A DNA stretch of 64,000 bases from Plasmopara viticola (lineage: Eukaryota; Oomycota; Peronosporomycetes; Peronosporales; Peronosporaceae). Each line of letters begins with the position of its first letter. Position 1 is the stretch's first letter. This document shows, in pieces, positions 1-8,933 of the stretch. The translations under genes and the position numbers were made by a program. The DNA is taken from NCBI GenBank assembly GCA_001695595.3, contig MBPM02000050.1, positions 496,001 to 560,000 on the forward strand. Reading direction: 5' to 3'. The notes under the pieces are model-generated. The model did not search any database. It was not told where the DNA came from and was given only the letters and a program-made list of their open reading frames with translations.

Positions 1-1590
1 TCTTGGGAGCTTGTGACGTCTCGGCTGCTTCACGAGGATATGAAGCGCAAGGAACACGATGGCGGCGTCGATGGAGCCGTGCACGGTCAGGTGCAAGCAT
101 TCGTGTCAGCGGACAATGGACGGCGCAAGGGACGACAAGTCTCAATCAAGCCCACGAGTACCTGCCACTACTGTGGCGAGCAAGGGCACTGGATCGCAAA
201 ATGTCCGGCTCGAATTCGAGAGAATGGAGAGCGTCAAAGGACGCAACGCGCTAATGTCGCGCAGAGTGAGGATTACTCTGGCGAATTTTTGTTTTCGGTT
301 GGTGGGAGTACCACCAAGTCAAGTTCTGTGTGGCTGGTCGACTCGGGTGCGACGCAGCACATGACGTACTCGCGAGAGTACATGAAGAATTACAAGACAA
401 TCTCACCGATGGACGTGCATCTTGCAGATGATGGAGTGGTTCAGGCAGTGGGCACGGGTGACATTGTTATGTCTATGGCTACTCCGCGCGGACTCAAGAA
501 GGGTGTGCTTACTACAGTGTGGCACATCCCAAAGCTTTCGCGCAATCTTTTTTCCGTTGGACGCTTTACGAAGGATGTTGGCCCGGTCACGTTTGAGCGC
601 GATGGATGTTTTGCCGAAGTTAAAGGTGTCCGTTGGAAGCTTGGTGTTCGCGAAGGCAAGGGTTTGTTCAGGCTCTGCATGACGCCTGTCAATGTTGACG
701 CAGCCAATGTGACCAGTTCGTCGGGATGCCATGGGGACACCACGTCGTACCTCTGGCACCTTCGACTTGGCCACATTGGTTACGGCGGTCTCGATGCCAT
801 TGTCAAGAAGAAGTATGGAATTGGTATCAACCTCAAGACAGCTACTCAGTGGGAAACATGCGAGGGCTGTGCGCTGGGCAAACAGACGCGGGTGAGCTTT
901 ATGAACTCCTCCCCAAGTCGTGCCAAACACGTGTTGGAGACTATTCACAGCGACGTGTGCGGTCCCATGCAATCACCAACGTTTGGAGGCAAGCGCTATT
1001 TCGTTACATTTGTTGACGAAAAGTCGCATTTTTGCGTTGTCTTCTTGCTCAGAAACAAGTCTGAAGTATTCGACAAGTTTGCAGAATTTGTTGCGCTAGC
1101 GGAAAACCAAACTTGCCGCCGCGTCAAGACACTTCGTTGCGATAATGGCGGAGAATACGTGAACGGCGCCATGGCGAAGTTCTGTGCAGAGCGTGGTATT
1201 GTACAGAAATTGACACCGCCGTACACACCCCAGCTAAATGGCGTTGCAGAGCGAATGAATCGGACGCTTGTGGAATGTGCTCGCTGTATGCTAGAGCACG
1301 CCAACTTGCCGAAGTCTTACTGGGGTGAAGCCGTCATGACTGCCACTTTCCTACGGAATCGGTGCCCAACGCGCGCCATCAAGTCCGACATGTCACCTCA
1401 TCAAATTTGGACCGGCAAGAAACCGCTTCTGGCAAACCTTAAGGTTTTTGGTTGCCACGCGTACGTTCAAGTGCCGAAGGAAAAACGGACCAAGTTTGAT
1501 GCTCGATCGGTGCGGTGCCGATTTCTTGGTTACTCGGATCACGAAAAAGCGTACCGCTTTGAAGAAATTGTGAGTGGTCGAGTATTGTGA
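1..1590 (+). CDS. gag-pol: A1 gag (nucleocapsid)-protease-integrase, partial and frameshifted
   Basis: First part of the A1 polyprotein, open from base 1 (reads SWELV...). Order: CCHC zinc knuckle [14 protein letters not shown] at 163-204 (RNA binding and packaging); aspartic protease active site DSG at 340-348; GAG-pre-integrase HLRLGH; integrase triad Asp 952-954, Asp 1141-1143, Glu 1249-1251, giving the D-35-E spacing typical of retroelement integrases. The frame ends at TGA 1588-1590 because one base is missing just before the [10 protein letters not shown] motif, which continues in the next frame from 1587. A8 and A15 read through here, so this is a lesion and not programmed frameshifting. 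Confidence 0.9.
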   Translation, partial: SWELVTSRLLHEDMKRKEHDGGVDGAVHGQVQAFVSADNGRRKGRQVSIKPTSTCHYCGEQGHWIAKCPARIRENGERQRTQRANVAQSEDYSGEFLFSVGGSTTKSSSVWLVDSGATQHMTYSREYMKNYKTISPMDVHLADDGVVQAVGTGDIVMSMATPRGLKKGVLTTVWHIPKLSRNLFSVGRFTKDVGPVTFERDGCFAEVKGVRWKLGVREGKGLFRLCMTPVNVDAANVTSSSGCHGDTTSYLWHLRLGHIGYGGLDAIVKKKYGIGINLKTATQWETCEGCALGKQTRVSFMNSSPSRAKHVLETIHSDVCGPMQSPTFGGKRYFVTFVDEKSHFCVVFLLRNKSEVFDKFAEFVALAENQTCRRVKTLRCDNGGEYVNGAMAKFCAERGIVQKLTPPYTPQLNGVAERMNRTLVECARCMLEHANLPKSYWGEAVMTATFLRNRCPTRAIKSDMSPHQIWTGKKPLLANLKVFGCHAYVQVPKEKRTKFDARSVRCRFLGYSDHEKAYRFEEIVSGRVL

Positions 1591-1862
1591 GCCGCGACGC
1601 ACAGTTCATGGAGGATGTCTTCGACAGTGGGAGACGAAGTTATGACAGCAATGAAGTGATTATTCAAGATGATGCAAGCGATTGTTCGGCAGGATCTAAT
1701 GGGACTGACTGTGAGCAAGATGAAGTTTCGGCTCCGGATGTGGAGGTCGAACCAGGAAGCAAGCGTATTCAGCGGTCGCGATCGCTAGAGAAGGTTGCAG
1801 ACTCCCAAGGCCCAAGCGCCAAAGCCGACCACAGATGTCACTGGACGAGATGTCAGCAGTAG
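1587..1862 (+). pseudogene. A1 integrase-RT linker, middle frame
   Basis: Acidic linker between integrase and reverse transcriptase, beginning [10 protein letters not shown] in homologues. It is open for only about 90 codons between two one-base deletions: one near 1583-1588, and one in a C run near 1803 where homologues read DSPRPKR. No catalytic motif. It is homologous in frame to the continuous linkers of A8 and A15. Confidence 0.8.
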
Positions 1863-3589
1863 CTCACGGAGATGGCGATTTTGAAGCGGCCTTTGTTGTA
1901 GATTCAGTGGGAGAAGTGCCAACTACGTACAAGTCGGCAATGGAATCTAGCAACGCGGCCAAGTGGAAAGAGGCATGCGACTCGGAAATCGATTCCCTCC
2001 GCAAAAACAAGACATGGTCGTTGGTGCCGTTGCCTCAAGGACGAAAAGCTATTGGCTGTCGATGGGTGTTTCGAGTCAAGGAGAATCAAGCAGGAGGAAT
2101 CGAGCGATTCAAGGCTCGACTTGTCGCCAAAGGATTTTCGCAAAAGCACGGTATCGACTATGATGAAACATTTGCACCGGTGGCCAAGTTTACTTCAATA
2201 CGGATTCTCCTCAGTTTGACAGCCAAGTACGGACTTAAAGTGCACCAGATGGATGTCAAGACAGCCTTCTTGAATGGGTCTCTCGATGAAGACATTTACA
2301 TGGCTCAGCCACAAGGTTACGAGGACGAACGCCAGCCAGATCATGTTTGTCAGCTCAAGCGGTCGCTTTACGGATTGAAACAGTCACCTCGTATGTGGAA
2401 TCGGACGATTGACAAGTTCATGATTATGCTGGGATTCAAGAAGTGCGAAGCCGATCATTGTGTGTACGTGAAGCGAGATGACCAGCACATGATTCTTGTG
2501 GCTCTTTACGTTGATGATTTGGTTCTCGCGAGCAGTGACGACAGGATGCTCAAGTCAACTAAGCAAGCATTAAGCGAGCGTTTCGACATGACTGACTTGG
2601 GTGATCTCAAATATTTTTTGGGTATTGAAATTGACCAGGATCGTTCTGCTGGTATTGTGGCAATGCGTCAGACCAAGTTCGCCAAAGACATTTTGACGAA
2701 GTTCGGCATGGTGAACAGCAACCCGGTCAAGACACCCCAAGAACCTGGCCTCAAGCTGACGAAGACAATGTGCGAGGGCGGCTGCCAGCACAGTACAACG
2801 ATGGCAAATGTTCCGTACCGAAATGCGGTTGGGTGCCTCATGTATCTCATGGTCGGGACGCGGCCGGACCTCGCCGCTGCAGTGGGAGTTCTTTCTCAAT
2901 TTGCTGCTGATCCATGCCCTACGCATTGGCAAGCTCTCAAGCGCGTGTTTCGGTACATTCAAGGCACGACTACACATGGAATCAAGTTCGACAAATCAAG
3001 CAAGGACAAGCTGCAAGGTTTTTCTGACGCGGACTGGGCTGGCGATGCTGATACTCGACGAAGTACAAGTGGTTACGCGTTTACAATGAATTCAGGGTGC
3101 ATCAGCTGGAGAAGCAAGAAACAAAGGACGGTTGCGCTCTCGTCAACGGAGGCAGAGTACATGGCGCTGACAGAAGCTGTTCAAGAGGCGATTTGGCTTA
3201 AAGCATTCCTATGCGAGCTTGATGAAATGAAGAGCAACGAGCCTGTCAAGATTTACGAAGACAATCAAGGCTCGATTGCGCTTGCCAAGAACCCCGAGTT
3301 CCACAAGCGTACCAAGCACATCGACATTCGCTATCACTTTGTTCGGGAGAAGGTTGAAGATGGTCAAGTGGTCCTGCAATACTGTTCGACTAAAGACATG
3401 AAGGCGGACATGATGACCAAGCCAATCCCAGCAGTGCAGTTTGAGTTTCTTCGCAACATGCTTGGGATACAAGGTTCAAGGACTGCCGAGTCGAGTGGGA
3501 GTGTTGACAAGAATGCGCCTCGACAAGATACTGGTGTTGTCGAAGATGCTGTGAAAGTAACGCCTCGACCAGCGACTTCATACCGGTAA
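1835..3589 (+). CDS. pol: A1 reverse transcriptase-RNase H
   Basis: Last frame of A1. The RT begins near [13 protein letters not shown]; the palm Asp lies in [11 protein letters not shown] and the catalytic pair YVDD is at 2507-2518. Then comes copia RNase H with [18 protein letters not shown], the catalytic Asp of YEDNQGS, and [11 protein letters not shown]. The end reads TPRPATSYR and a TAA that lies inside the 3' LTR, so about 29 codons are LTR-encoded. The start at 1835 is only the opening of the frame after the upstream deletion; no true initiation codon is implied. Confidence 0.9.
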   Translation: MSLDEMSAVAHGDGDFEAAFVVDSVGEVPTTYKSAMESSNAAKWKEACDSEIDSLRKNKTWSLVPLPQGRKAIGCRWVFRVKENQAGGIERFKARLVAKGFSQKHGIDYDETFAPVAKFTSIRILLSLTAKYGLKVHQMDVKTAFLNGSLDEDIYMAQPQGYEDERQPDHVCQLKRSLYGLKQSPRMWNRTIDKFMIMLGFKKCEADHCVYVKRDDQHMILVALYVDDLVLASSDDRMLKSTKQALSERFDMTDLGDLKYFLGIEIDQDRSAGIVAMRQTKFAKDILTKFGMVNSNPVKTPQEPGLKLTKTMCEGGCQHSTTMANVPYRNAVGCLMYLMVGTRPDLAAAVGVLSQFAADPCPTHWQALKRVFRYIQGTTTHGIKFDKSSKDKLQGFSDADWAGDADTRRSTSGYAFTMNSGCISWRSKKQRTVALSSTEAEYMALTEAVQEAIWLKAFLCELDEMKSNEPVKIYEDNQGSIALAKNPEFHKRTKHIDIRYHFVREKVEDGQVVLQYCSTKDMKADMMTKPIPAVQFEFLRNMLGIQGSRTAESSGSVDKNAPRQDTGVVEDAVKVTPRPATSYR

Positions 3590-3835
3590 GTACCGGTATC
3601 TGCAATCAGTTGATGACTGACTTAGGGAGCGGGTTCAAGATGGGCAAAAGATCGGTTTCATGATGGGAAGATGATTGCGCCCGGATGGGATGATGATTGC
3701 GCCCGGATGGTGAGTCATTCTGATTGGCTTAGATTAATCATTGGCTTAGAGGTAGCATGTAGTTGCGAACTAAGGACCATTAAATATATTTACTTTGCAT
3801 TTTGCCAACTAGTGCTCACTTCGACCTTATCAATA
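3502..3835 (+). repeat. A1 3' LTR (334 bp)
   Basis: Begins TGTTG directly after the purine tract GAGTCGAGTGGGAG and ends CAATA. It encodes the last codons of pol. It carries two copies of the motif ATGATTGCGCCCGGATGG (about 3671-3710), two inverted CCAAT boxes, and the ATTTACTTTGCATTTT core promoter-like motif near its end. It closely resembles the A8 5' LTR in inverted orientation. Confidence 0.9.
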
Positions 3836-3839
3836 GACT

Positions 3840-5921
3840 CGGTGCCGTTTTCTTGGTTATTCAGAACATGAAAAGGCGTACAGGTTTGAAGAAATCGGTA
3901 GCGGTCGTGTTCTATTGAGTCGGGACGCAAATTTCATGGAAGATACTTTTGACGACGAGATACCAAGTACCAAGTCATCAGAAGCTCTATTTGACGAGAC
4001 CGAAACAGCCAATTATGACCGCTCAGAAAATGAAAACGCTATGCAAGATCAGGACATGGAGCCTGAAAAGAAGCAGCACGCGGGCACTCAGCCTATTGTG
4101 GACTTGGATTTTGAGCCTGGCAGCAAACGACACCAGCGGAACCAATCGCTTGAAAAAGCAGCGAATATTCCAACAGCAAAGAGATCAACTCGCTATCAAT
4201 CGCTGGAGGAAATGTCTGCAACGGCCCAAGATTTCGAAGCGGCCTTTGTTGTGGATTCAGTGGGAGAAATGCCGACAACTTTCAAGTCGGCAATGGAATC
4301 CAGCAACGCGGCCGAATGGAAAGAGGCGTGTGATGCCGAAGTGAGCTCTCTTCGCAAGAACAAGACCTGGGACTTAGTACCTTTGCCGAAAGGTCGCCAG
4401 GCTATTGGCTGTAGATGGGTCTTCCGGATCAAAGAAAATCAAGCCGGAAAGATCGAGCGATTCAAAGCACGACTCGTGGCCAAAGGCTTTTCTCAGAAGC
4501 ATGGAGTCGACTATGAAGAGACTTTCGCTCCAGTGGCCAAGTTTACTTCGATCAGGATTCTACTAAGTCTGTCGGCCAAGCACAATTTGATGCTGCATCA
4601 GATGGACGTCAAGACAGCCTTTCTCAATGGCACATTGGACGAGGACATTTACATGGCGCAACCGGATGGATATGTCAACGACGTATACCCAAACTACGTC
4701 TGTCAGCTAAAGCGCTCCCTTTATGGTTTGAAGCAGTCGCCACGGATGTGGAACCAGACAATTGACGCGTTCATGCTGGAAATACAGTTTACGAAGTGTG
4801 ATGCCGACCATTGCATTTACGTCAAGCGCAATGACGAAGAATTGATCCTCGTGGCACTTTACGTTGATGACCTGGTGCTTGCGTGCAACAACGACTTGCT
4901 GCTGAAGAGGACTAAGAAAGCACTCAGCGAGCGATTCGAAATGACGGATCTTGGTCGACTCAAGTTCTTTTTGGGCATGGAGATTCATCAAGAAACTTTG
5001 AGTGGTAACGTGTCCATTCGCCAGACAAAATTCGCGAGTGACATCTTGAAAAAGTTTGGAATGGAAAACAGCAATCCCGTCAGGACGCCGCAAGATCCGG
5101 GACTCAAGTTGACCAAGGCCATGTGCGAAGGGGGGTGTTGTCATGAAAAGACGATGGCAAAAGTCCCTTATCGAAATGCCGTTGGTTGCCTCATGTACTT
5201 GATGGTCGGGACTCGGCCGGACCTAGCAGCCTCAGTGGGAGTACTCAGCCAATTTGCCTCGGACCCATGTCCAACTCACTGGCAGGCACTCAAAAGGGTC
5301 TTCCGATACATTCAAGGAACAAAGACGCACGGCATTACATTTCAAGCTCAAGACCAAGAAGGACTTCGAGGCTATTCCGATGCAGATTGGGCAGGCGATT
5401 TGGAAACCCGAAGAAGCACAAGCGGTTATGCGTTCATGATGAATGGAGGTTGCATCAGCTGGAGAAGCAAGAAACAACGGACAGTGGCACTTTCTTCTAC
5501 AGAAGCAGAGTACATGGCTTTGACAGAAGCAGCTCAAGAGGCAACTTGGTTAAAAACCTTTCTGTGCGAACTTGGTGAACTATCAAGAGGTCAAGCGATC
5601 AAGATCTACGAGGACAATCAAGGTTCCATTGCTTTGGCTAAGAATCCAGAGTTTCACAAGCGCACCAAGCATATCGACATTCGGTACCACTTCGTGCGGG
5701 AGAAAGTAGAAGACGGTCAAGTCATGCTGCAGTATTGTTCGACGCACGACATGCTCGCTGACATCATGACCAAGCCAATAACTGCGGCCCAATTTCAATA
5801 TCTTCGGAACAAATTGGGCATCAAGTCTTCAAGCGCTGACGAGTCGAGTGGGAGTGTTGAGGATACTGTTGTCGAAGATGCTGGTGATGATACGCCTCGA
5901 CCAGCGACTACATATCGGTAA
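3840..5921 (+). CDS. pol: A2 integrase end-linker-RT-RNase H
   Basis: Open throughout. It enters at [16 protein letters not shown] (end of the integrase region), passes an acidic linker, then RT ([24 protein letters not shown], catalytic YVDD at 4860-4871) and RNase H ([25 protein letters not shown]). It ends [16 protein letters not shown], with the TAA inside the LTR at 5919-5921. All RT and RNase H catalytic residues I can recognise are present, so the visible part of this copy could be functional. The rest of its coding region lies left of the window, beyond A1. Confidence 0.9.
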   Translation, partial: RCRFLGYSEHEKAYRFEEIGSGRVLLSRDANFMEDTFDDEIPSTKSSEALFDETETANYDRSENENAMQDQDMEPEKKQHAGTQPIVDLDFEPGSKRHQRNQSLEKAANIPTAKRSTRYQSLEEMSATAQDFEAAFVVDSVGEMPTTFKSAMESSNAAEWKEACDAEVSSLRKNKTWDLVPLPKGRQAIGCRWVFRIKENQAGKIERFKARLVAKGFSQKHGVDYEETFAPVAKFTSIRILLSLSAKHNLMLHQMDVKTAFLNGTLDEDIYMAQPDGYVNDVYPNYVCQLKRSLYGLKQSPRMWNQTIDAFMLEIQFTKCDADHCIYVKRNDEELILVALYVDDLVLACNNDLLLKRTKKALSERFEMTDLGRLKFFLGMEIHQETLSGNVSIRQTKFASDILKKFGMENSNPVRTPQDPGLKLTKAMCEGGCCHEKTMAKVPYRNAVGCLMYLMVGTRPDLAASVGVLSQFASDPCPTHWQALKRVFRYIQGTKTHGITFQAQDQEGLRGYSDADWAGDLETRRSTSGYAFMMNGGCISWRSKKQRTVALSSTEAEYMALTEAAQEATWLKTFLCELGELSRGQAIKIYEDNQGSIALAKNPEFHKRTKHIDIRYHFVREKVEDGQVMLQYCSTHDMLADIMTKPITAAQFQYLRNKLGIKSSSADESSGSVEDTVVEDAGDDTPRPATTYR
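5841..5854 (+). other. Polypurine tract of A2
   Basis: GAGTCGAGTGGGAG abuts the LTR start. Purine-rich tracts here prime plus-strand DNA synthesis. The same sequence, with small variants, precedes the 3' LTR of every lineage A copy that retains that end, and it is simultaneously coding (ESSGS). Confidence 0.8.
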
Positions 5922-6144
5922 GTACCGGTATCTGCAATCAGTTGATGACTGACTGAGGGAGCGGGTTCAAGATGGGCAAATGATCGGTTTCGGGATGGGA
6001 AGATGATTGCGCCCGGATGGTGAGTTGCTCTGATTGGCTTAGATAAATCATTGGCTTAGAGGTAGCATGTAGTTGTGAACTAAGGACCTTTTTAAATATA
6101 TTCACTTTGCATTTTACCAACTAGTGCACACTCGAGCTTCTTCA
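5855..6144 (+). repeat. A2 3' LTR (290 bp)
   Basis: TGTTGAGG...TTCTTCA. It appears identical, in inverted orientation, to both LTRs of A3 (6206-6495 and 15260-15549). It is about 12 bp longer at its start than the commoner TGTTGTCGAAG type. Confidence 0.93.
6033..6115 (+). promoter_or_regulatory. LTR promoter: paired CCAAT boxes, AT-rich box, oomycete-like initiator
   Basis: Two ATTGGCTTAGA repeats (inverted CCAAT boxes at 6033-6037 and 6050-6054) are followed by an AT-rich TTTAAATATATT and then ATTCACTTTGCATTTT at 6100-6115. The last motif fits the published Phytophthora core promoter consensus GCTCATTYYNCAWTTT at 13 of 16 positions. The arrangement recurs in the lineage A LTRs, so transcription probably starts about 30-45 bp before the LTR end. 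The function is inferred. Confidence 0.6.
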
Positions 6145-6205
6145 CGGCCATGGTTCACGGGGTTCTTGGTCATTTTGATACACGACTGATTGTCTTCGTA
6201 GATCT
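6145..6205 (-). pseudogene. B1 RNase H fragment between A2 and A3
   Basis: This 61-bp piece encodes, on the minus strand, YEDNQSCIKMTKNPVNHG. It is the direct in-frame continuation of the B1 RNase H that stops at 15550: removing A3 plus one copy of the duplication gatct (6201-6205, 15550-15554) joins them without a frame change. The other end is cut by A2. Confidence 0.9.
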
Positions 6206-6495
6206 TGAAGAAGCTCGAGTGTGCACTAGTTGGTAAAATGCAAAGTGAATATATTTAAAAAGGTCCTTAGTTCACAACTACATGCTACCTCTAAGCCAAT
6301 GATTTATCTAAGCCAATCAGAGCAACTCACCATCCGGGCGCAATCATCTTCCCATCCCGAAACCGATCATTTGCCCATCTTGAACCCGCTCCCTCAGTCA
6401 GTCATCAACTGATTGCAGATACCGGTACTTACCGATATGTAGTCGCTGGTCGAGGCGTATCATCACCAGCATCTTCGACAACAGTATCCTCAACA
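6206..6495 (-). repeat. A3 3' LTR (290 bp)
   Basis: TGAAGAAGCTCGAG...CCTCAACA on the plus strand. Left-flanked by duplication gatct; inner side followed by the complement of the polypurine tract (6496-6509). Core promoter-like motif at 6235-6250, CCAAT boxes at 6296-6300 and 6313-6317. Confidence 0.95.
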
Positions 6496-7115
6496 CTCCC
6501 ACTCGACTCGTCAGCGCTTGAAGACTTGATGCCCAATTTGTTCCGAAGATATTGAAATTGGGCCGCAGTTATTGGCTTGGTCATGATGTCAGCGAGCATG
6601 TCGTGCGTCGAACAATACTGCAGCATGACTTGACCGTCTTCTACTTTCTCCCGCACGAAGTGGTACCGAATGTCGATATGCTTGGTGCGCTTGTGAAACT
6701 CTGGATTCTTAGCCAAAGCGATGGAACCTTGATTGTCCTCGTAGATCTTGATCGCTTGACCTCTTGATAGTTCACCAAGTTCGCACAGAAAGGTTTTTAA
6801 CCAAGTTGCCTCTTGAGCTGCTTCTGTCAAAGCCATGTACTCTGCTTCTGTAGAAGAAAGTGCCACTGTCCGTTGTTTCTTGCTTCTCCAGCTGATGCAA
6901 CCTCCATTCATCATGAACGCATAACCGCTTGTGCTTCTTCGGGTTTCCAAATCGCCTGCCCAATCTGCATCGGAATAGCCTCGAAGTCCTTCTTGGTCTT
7001 GAGCTTGAAATGTAATGCCGTGCGTCTTTGTTCCTTGAATGTATCGGAAGACCCTTTTGAGTGCCTGCCAGTGAGTTGGACATGGGTCCGAGGCAAATTG
7101 GCTGAGTACTCCCAC
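6429..7115 (-). CDS. pol: A3 RNase H region, downstream of the A4 insertion
   Basis: Last part of A3 pol after A4 interrupted it. It starts at [20 protein letters not shown] and includes the RNase H motifs [25 protein letters not shown] and HIDIRYH, ending TPRPATTYR within the LTR. Excising A4 plus one ccact copy (4,655 bp) brings this frame exactly into register with 11767-14317, so the split is purely insertional. Confidence 0.9.
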   Translation of the reverse strand: MGVLSQFASDPCPTHWQALKRVFRYIQGTKTHGITFQAQDQEGLRGYSDADWAGDLETRRSTSGYAFMMNGGCISWRSKKQRTVALSSTEAEYMALTEAAQEATWLKTFLCELGELSRGQAIKIYEDNQGSIALAKNPEFHKRTKHIDIRYHFVREKVEDGQVMLQYCSTHDMLADIMTKPITAAQFQYLRNKLGIKSSSADESSGSVEDTVVEDAGDDTPRPATTYR

Positions 7116-7116
7116 T

Positions 7117-7396
7117 TATTGAATAAAGGTCACTTGAGCTGAAGATGGCAAAATGCAAAGTAGATATATTTAATGGTCCTTAGTTCACAACTACATGCTA
7201 CCTCTAAGCCAATGATTTATCTAAGCCAATCAGAATGACTCACCATCCGGGCGCAATCATCTTCCCATCCCGAAACCGATCTTTTGCCCATCTTGAACCC
7301 GCTCTTTAAGTCAGTCATCAACTGATTGCAGATACCGGTACTTATTGGTATGAAGTCGCTGGTCGAGGCGTATCATCACCAGCATCTTCGACAACA
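7117..7396 (-). repeat. A4 3' LTR (280 bp)
   Basis: Plus strand TATTGAATAAAGG...CGACAACA. No difference from 11487-11766 found by eye. The terminal bases are TA...CA here instead of the usual TG...CA, in both copies. Confidence 0.95.
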
Positions 7397-8649
7397 CTCC
7401 CACTCGACTCGTCAGCCTTCGCCTTCTGTATACCAAGCTTGCTTCGGAGTACACAAAACTGCATCGCAGGAATCGGCTTGGTCATTATGTCGGCAAGCAT
7501 GTCGAGAGTAGAGATGTACTCGAGAATCACTTGACCATCTTCAACCTTTTCACGTACAAAATGGTATCGAATGTCGATGTGCTTGGTTCGTGTATGAGCT
7601 TCCGGGTTCTTCGCTAGTGCAATCGAGCCTTGATTATCTTCATAAATCTTGACCGCTGTATCCGGGGACATCTCTCCCAGCTCACACATAAACGCCTTGA
7701 GCCATATTGCCTCTTGCGTAGCCTCTGACAATGCCATGTATTCAGCTTCCGTAGACGACAGTGCCACCGTACGCTGTTTCTTGCTCTTCCAGCTGACACA
7801 TCCACCGCTCATCATAAAGGCGTAGCCGCTTGTACTCCTTCGCGACATTGTATCTCCGGCCCAGTCCGCATCCGAAAATCCTTGCAATTGATCATGATTC
7901 GCTGCTTGAAATTCAATACCGTGCGTCCTTGTACCTTGGATATACCTGAAGACTCTTTTTAACGCTTGCCAGTGTGTCGGACATGGGTCTGCTGCAAATT
8001 GGCTGAGTACCCCCACTGCCGCAGCGAGATCCGGACGCGTACCGACCATAAGATACATCAGGCAACCAATAGCATTTCGATATGGCACACCGGTCATGGT
8101 TTCACCGTGTTTGCATCCTCCTTCGCACATTGACTTGGTAAGTTTGAGTCCTGGATCTTGCGGAGTTCTGACGGGCTTGCTCTTTTCCATATTGAACTTG
8201 GTTAAAATTTCGCACGCGAACTTGGTTTGCCGCATCGTCAGAGTCCCGATCTTCAAATTTTGCTCGATCTCAATTCCAAGAAAGAAGTGAAGTTGCCCCA
8301 AATCCGTCATCTCGAATCGTTTGCTGAGTGCGTGCTTGGTTTCCTGGAGCATTTTGCTAGCATTGCAGGCCAAAATTAGATCGTCGACGTAAAGTGCTAC
8401 GAACATCATGTCATGGCCATCCCGCTTCACATACACGCAGTGATCAGATTCACACTTCTTGAAGTCCAGGCCCAACATGAAGTCGTCAATGGTTTTGTTC
8501 CACATGCGAGGCGATTGCTTCAGCCCGTACAGTGACCGCTGTAACTTGCACACGTAGTCTGGGTTGGCCTTGTCTGTAAAGCCGTCAGGCTGCGTCATGT
8601 AGATATCTTCGTCAAGCTGGCCGTTGAGAAACGCTGTTTTGACATCCAT
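7342..8649 (-). CDS. pol: A4 RT (C-terminal part)-RNase H
   Basis: Third frame of A4 pol. It starts at the RT palm motif [10 protein letters not shown], contains the catalytic YVDD and the RNase H motifs [25 protein letters not shown] and [11 protein letters not shown], and ends TPRPATSYQ inside the LTR. Its first Met is internal to the RT. The frame opens because one base is missing upstream near 8665, where homologues read AKYGLxxHQ. Confidence 0.9.
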   Translation of the reverse strand: MDVKTAFLNGQLDEDIYMTQPDGFTDKANPDYVCKLQRSLYGLKQSPRMWNKTIDDFMLGLDFKKCESDHCVYVKRDGHDMMFVALYVDDLILACNASKMLQETKHALSKRFEMTDLGQLHFFLGIEIEQNLKIGTLTMRQTKFACEILTKFNMEKSKPVRTPQDPGLKLTKSMCEGGCKHGETMTGVPYRNAIGCLMYLMVGTRPDLAAAVGVLSQFAADPCPTHWQALKRVFRYIQGTRTHGIEFQAANHDQLQGFSDADWAGDTMSRRSTSGYAFMMSGGCVSWKSKKQRTVALSSTEAEYMALSEATQEAIWLKAFMCELGEMSPDTAVKIYEDNQGSIALAKNPEAHTRTKHIDIRYHFVREKVEDGQVILEYISTLDMLADIMTKPIPAMQFCVLRSKLGIQKAKADESSGSVVEDAGDDTPRPATSYQ

Positions 8650-8933
8650 CTGATGAAGTGCGAGCCGTACTTGGCAGCCAGACTGAGTAAAATCCGAATC
8701 GACGTAAACTTGGCCACAGGTGCAAACGTTTCTTCATAATCAATGCCGAATTTTTGAGAGAACCCTTTGGCCACCAAACGCGCTTTAATCGCTCGACTTC
8801 GCCGGCTTGATTCTCCTTGACACGAAACACCCATCGATTGCCGATTGCCTTGCGTCCTTTTGGTAGTGGTACGAGCGTCCATGTCTTGTTCTTTTGTAGC
8901 GAGTCCATTTCCGAATCGCATGCCTTCTTCCAT
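8595..8933 (-). pseudogene. A4 RT N-terminal segment, middle frame
   Basis: Short bridge between two deletions. The useful part reads [19 protein letters not shown] and [20 protein letters not shown], the RT fingers. The upstream deletion lies at about 8790 in ERLK, where homologues have TTCAAAG and this copy TTAAAG; the downstream one is near 8665. Both ends of the open frame run out of phase. Confidence 0.85.

Larger units (their letters stand above)
1..3835 (+). mobile_element. Ty1/copia element A1, 5' part outside window
   Basis: Lineage A copy entering at the left edge within gag and running to a complete 3' LTR. The five bases after the LTR (gactc, 3836-3840) continue the reading frame of A2, so A1 was inserted into A2; the matching duplication and the 5' LTR must lie left of the window. 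Its linker and LTR resemble A8 and A15, placing the three in one subfamily. Two one-base deletions split its coding region into three frames. Confidence 0.92.
3836..6144 (+). mobile_element. Ty1/copia element A2, 3' half in window
   Basis: Lineage A copy whose visible part starts inside the integrase C-terminal region, at the A1 insertion point, and ends with a complete 3' LTR. The five bases after it (cggcc, 6145-6149) belong to B1, so A2 was inserted in B1. The visible coding region has no stop or frameshift. It matches A3 in inverted orientation over 2,309 bp with at least three single-base differences. Confidence 0.9.

Noticed and set aside
1583..1870. Programmed frameshifting between integrase and RT in A1
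   Set aside because: The closest relatives A8 and A15 read through in one frame; the A1 breaks are single missing bases at places without a conserved slippery sequence.
3590..3835. Envelope or additional gene downstream of pol
   Set aside because: No element has room between pol and the LTR end; pol itself runs into the LTR. Nothing membrane-like was seen.
6121..6240. Perfect-looking palindrome as an assembly hairpin artefact
   Set aside because: The 61 bp between the arms are B1 coding sequence that continues exactly at 15550 with duplication gatct, and the arms differ by several bases. Two real insertions explain it better.
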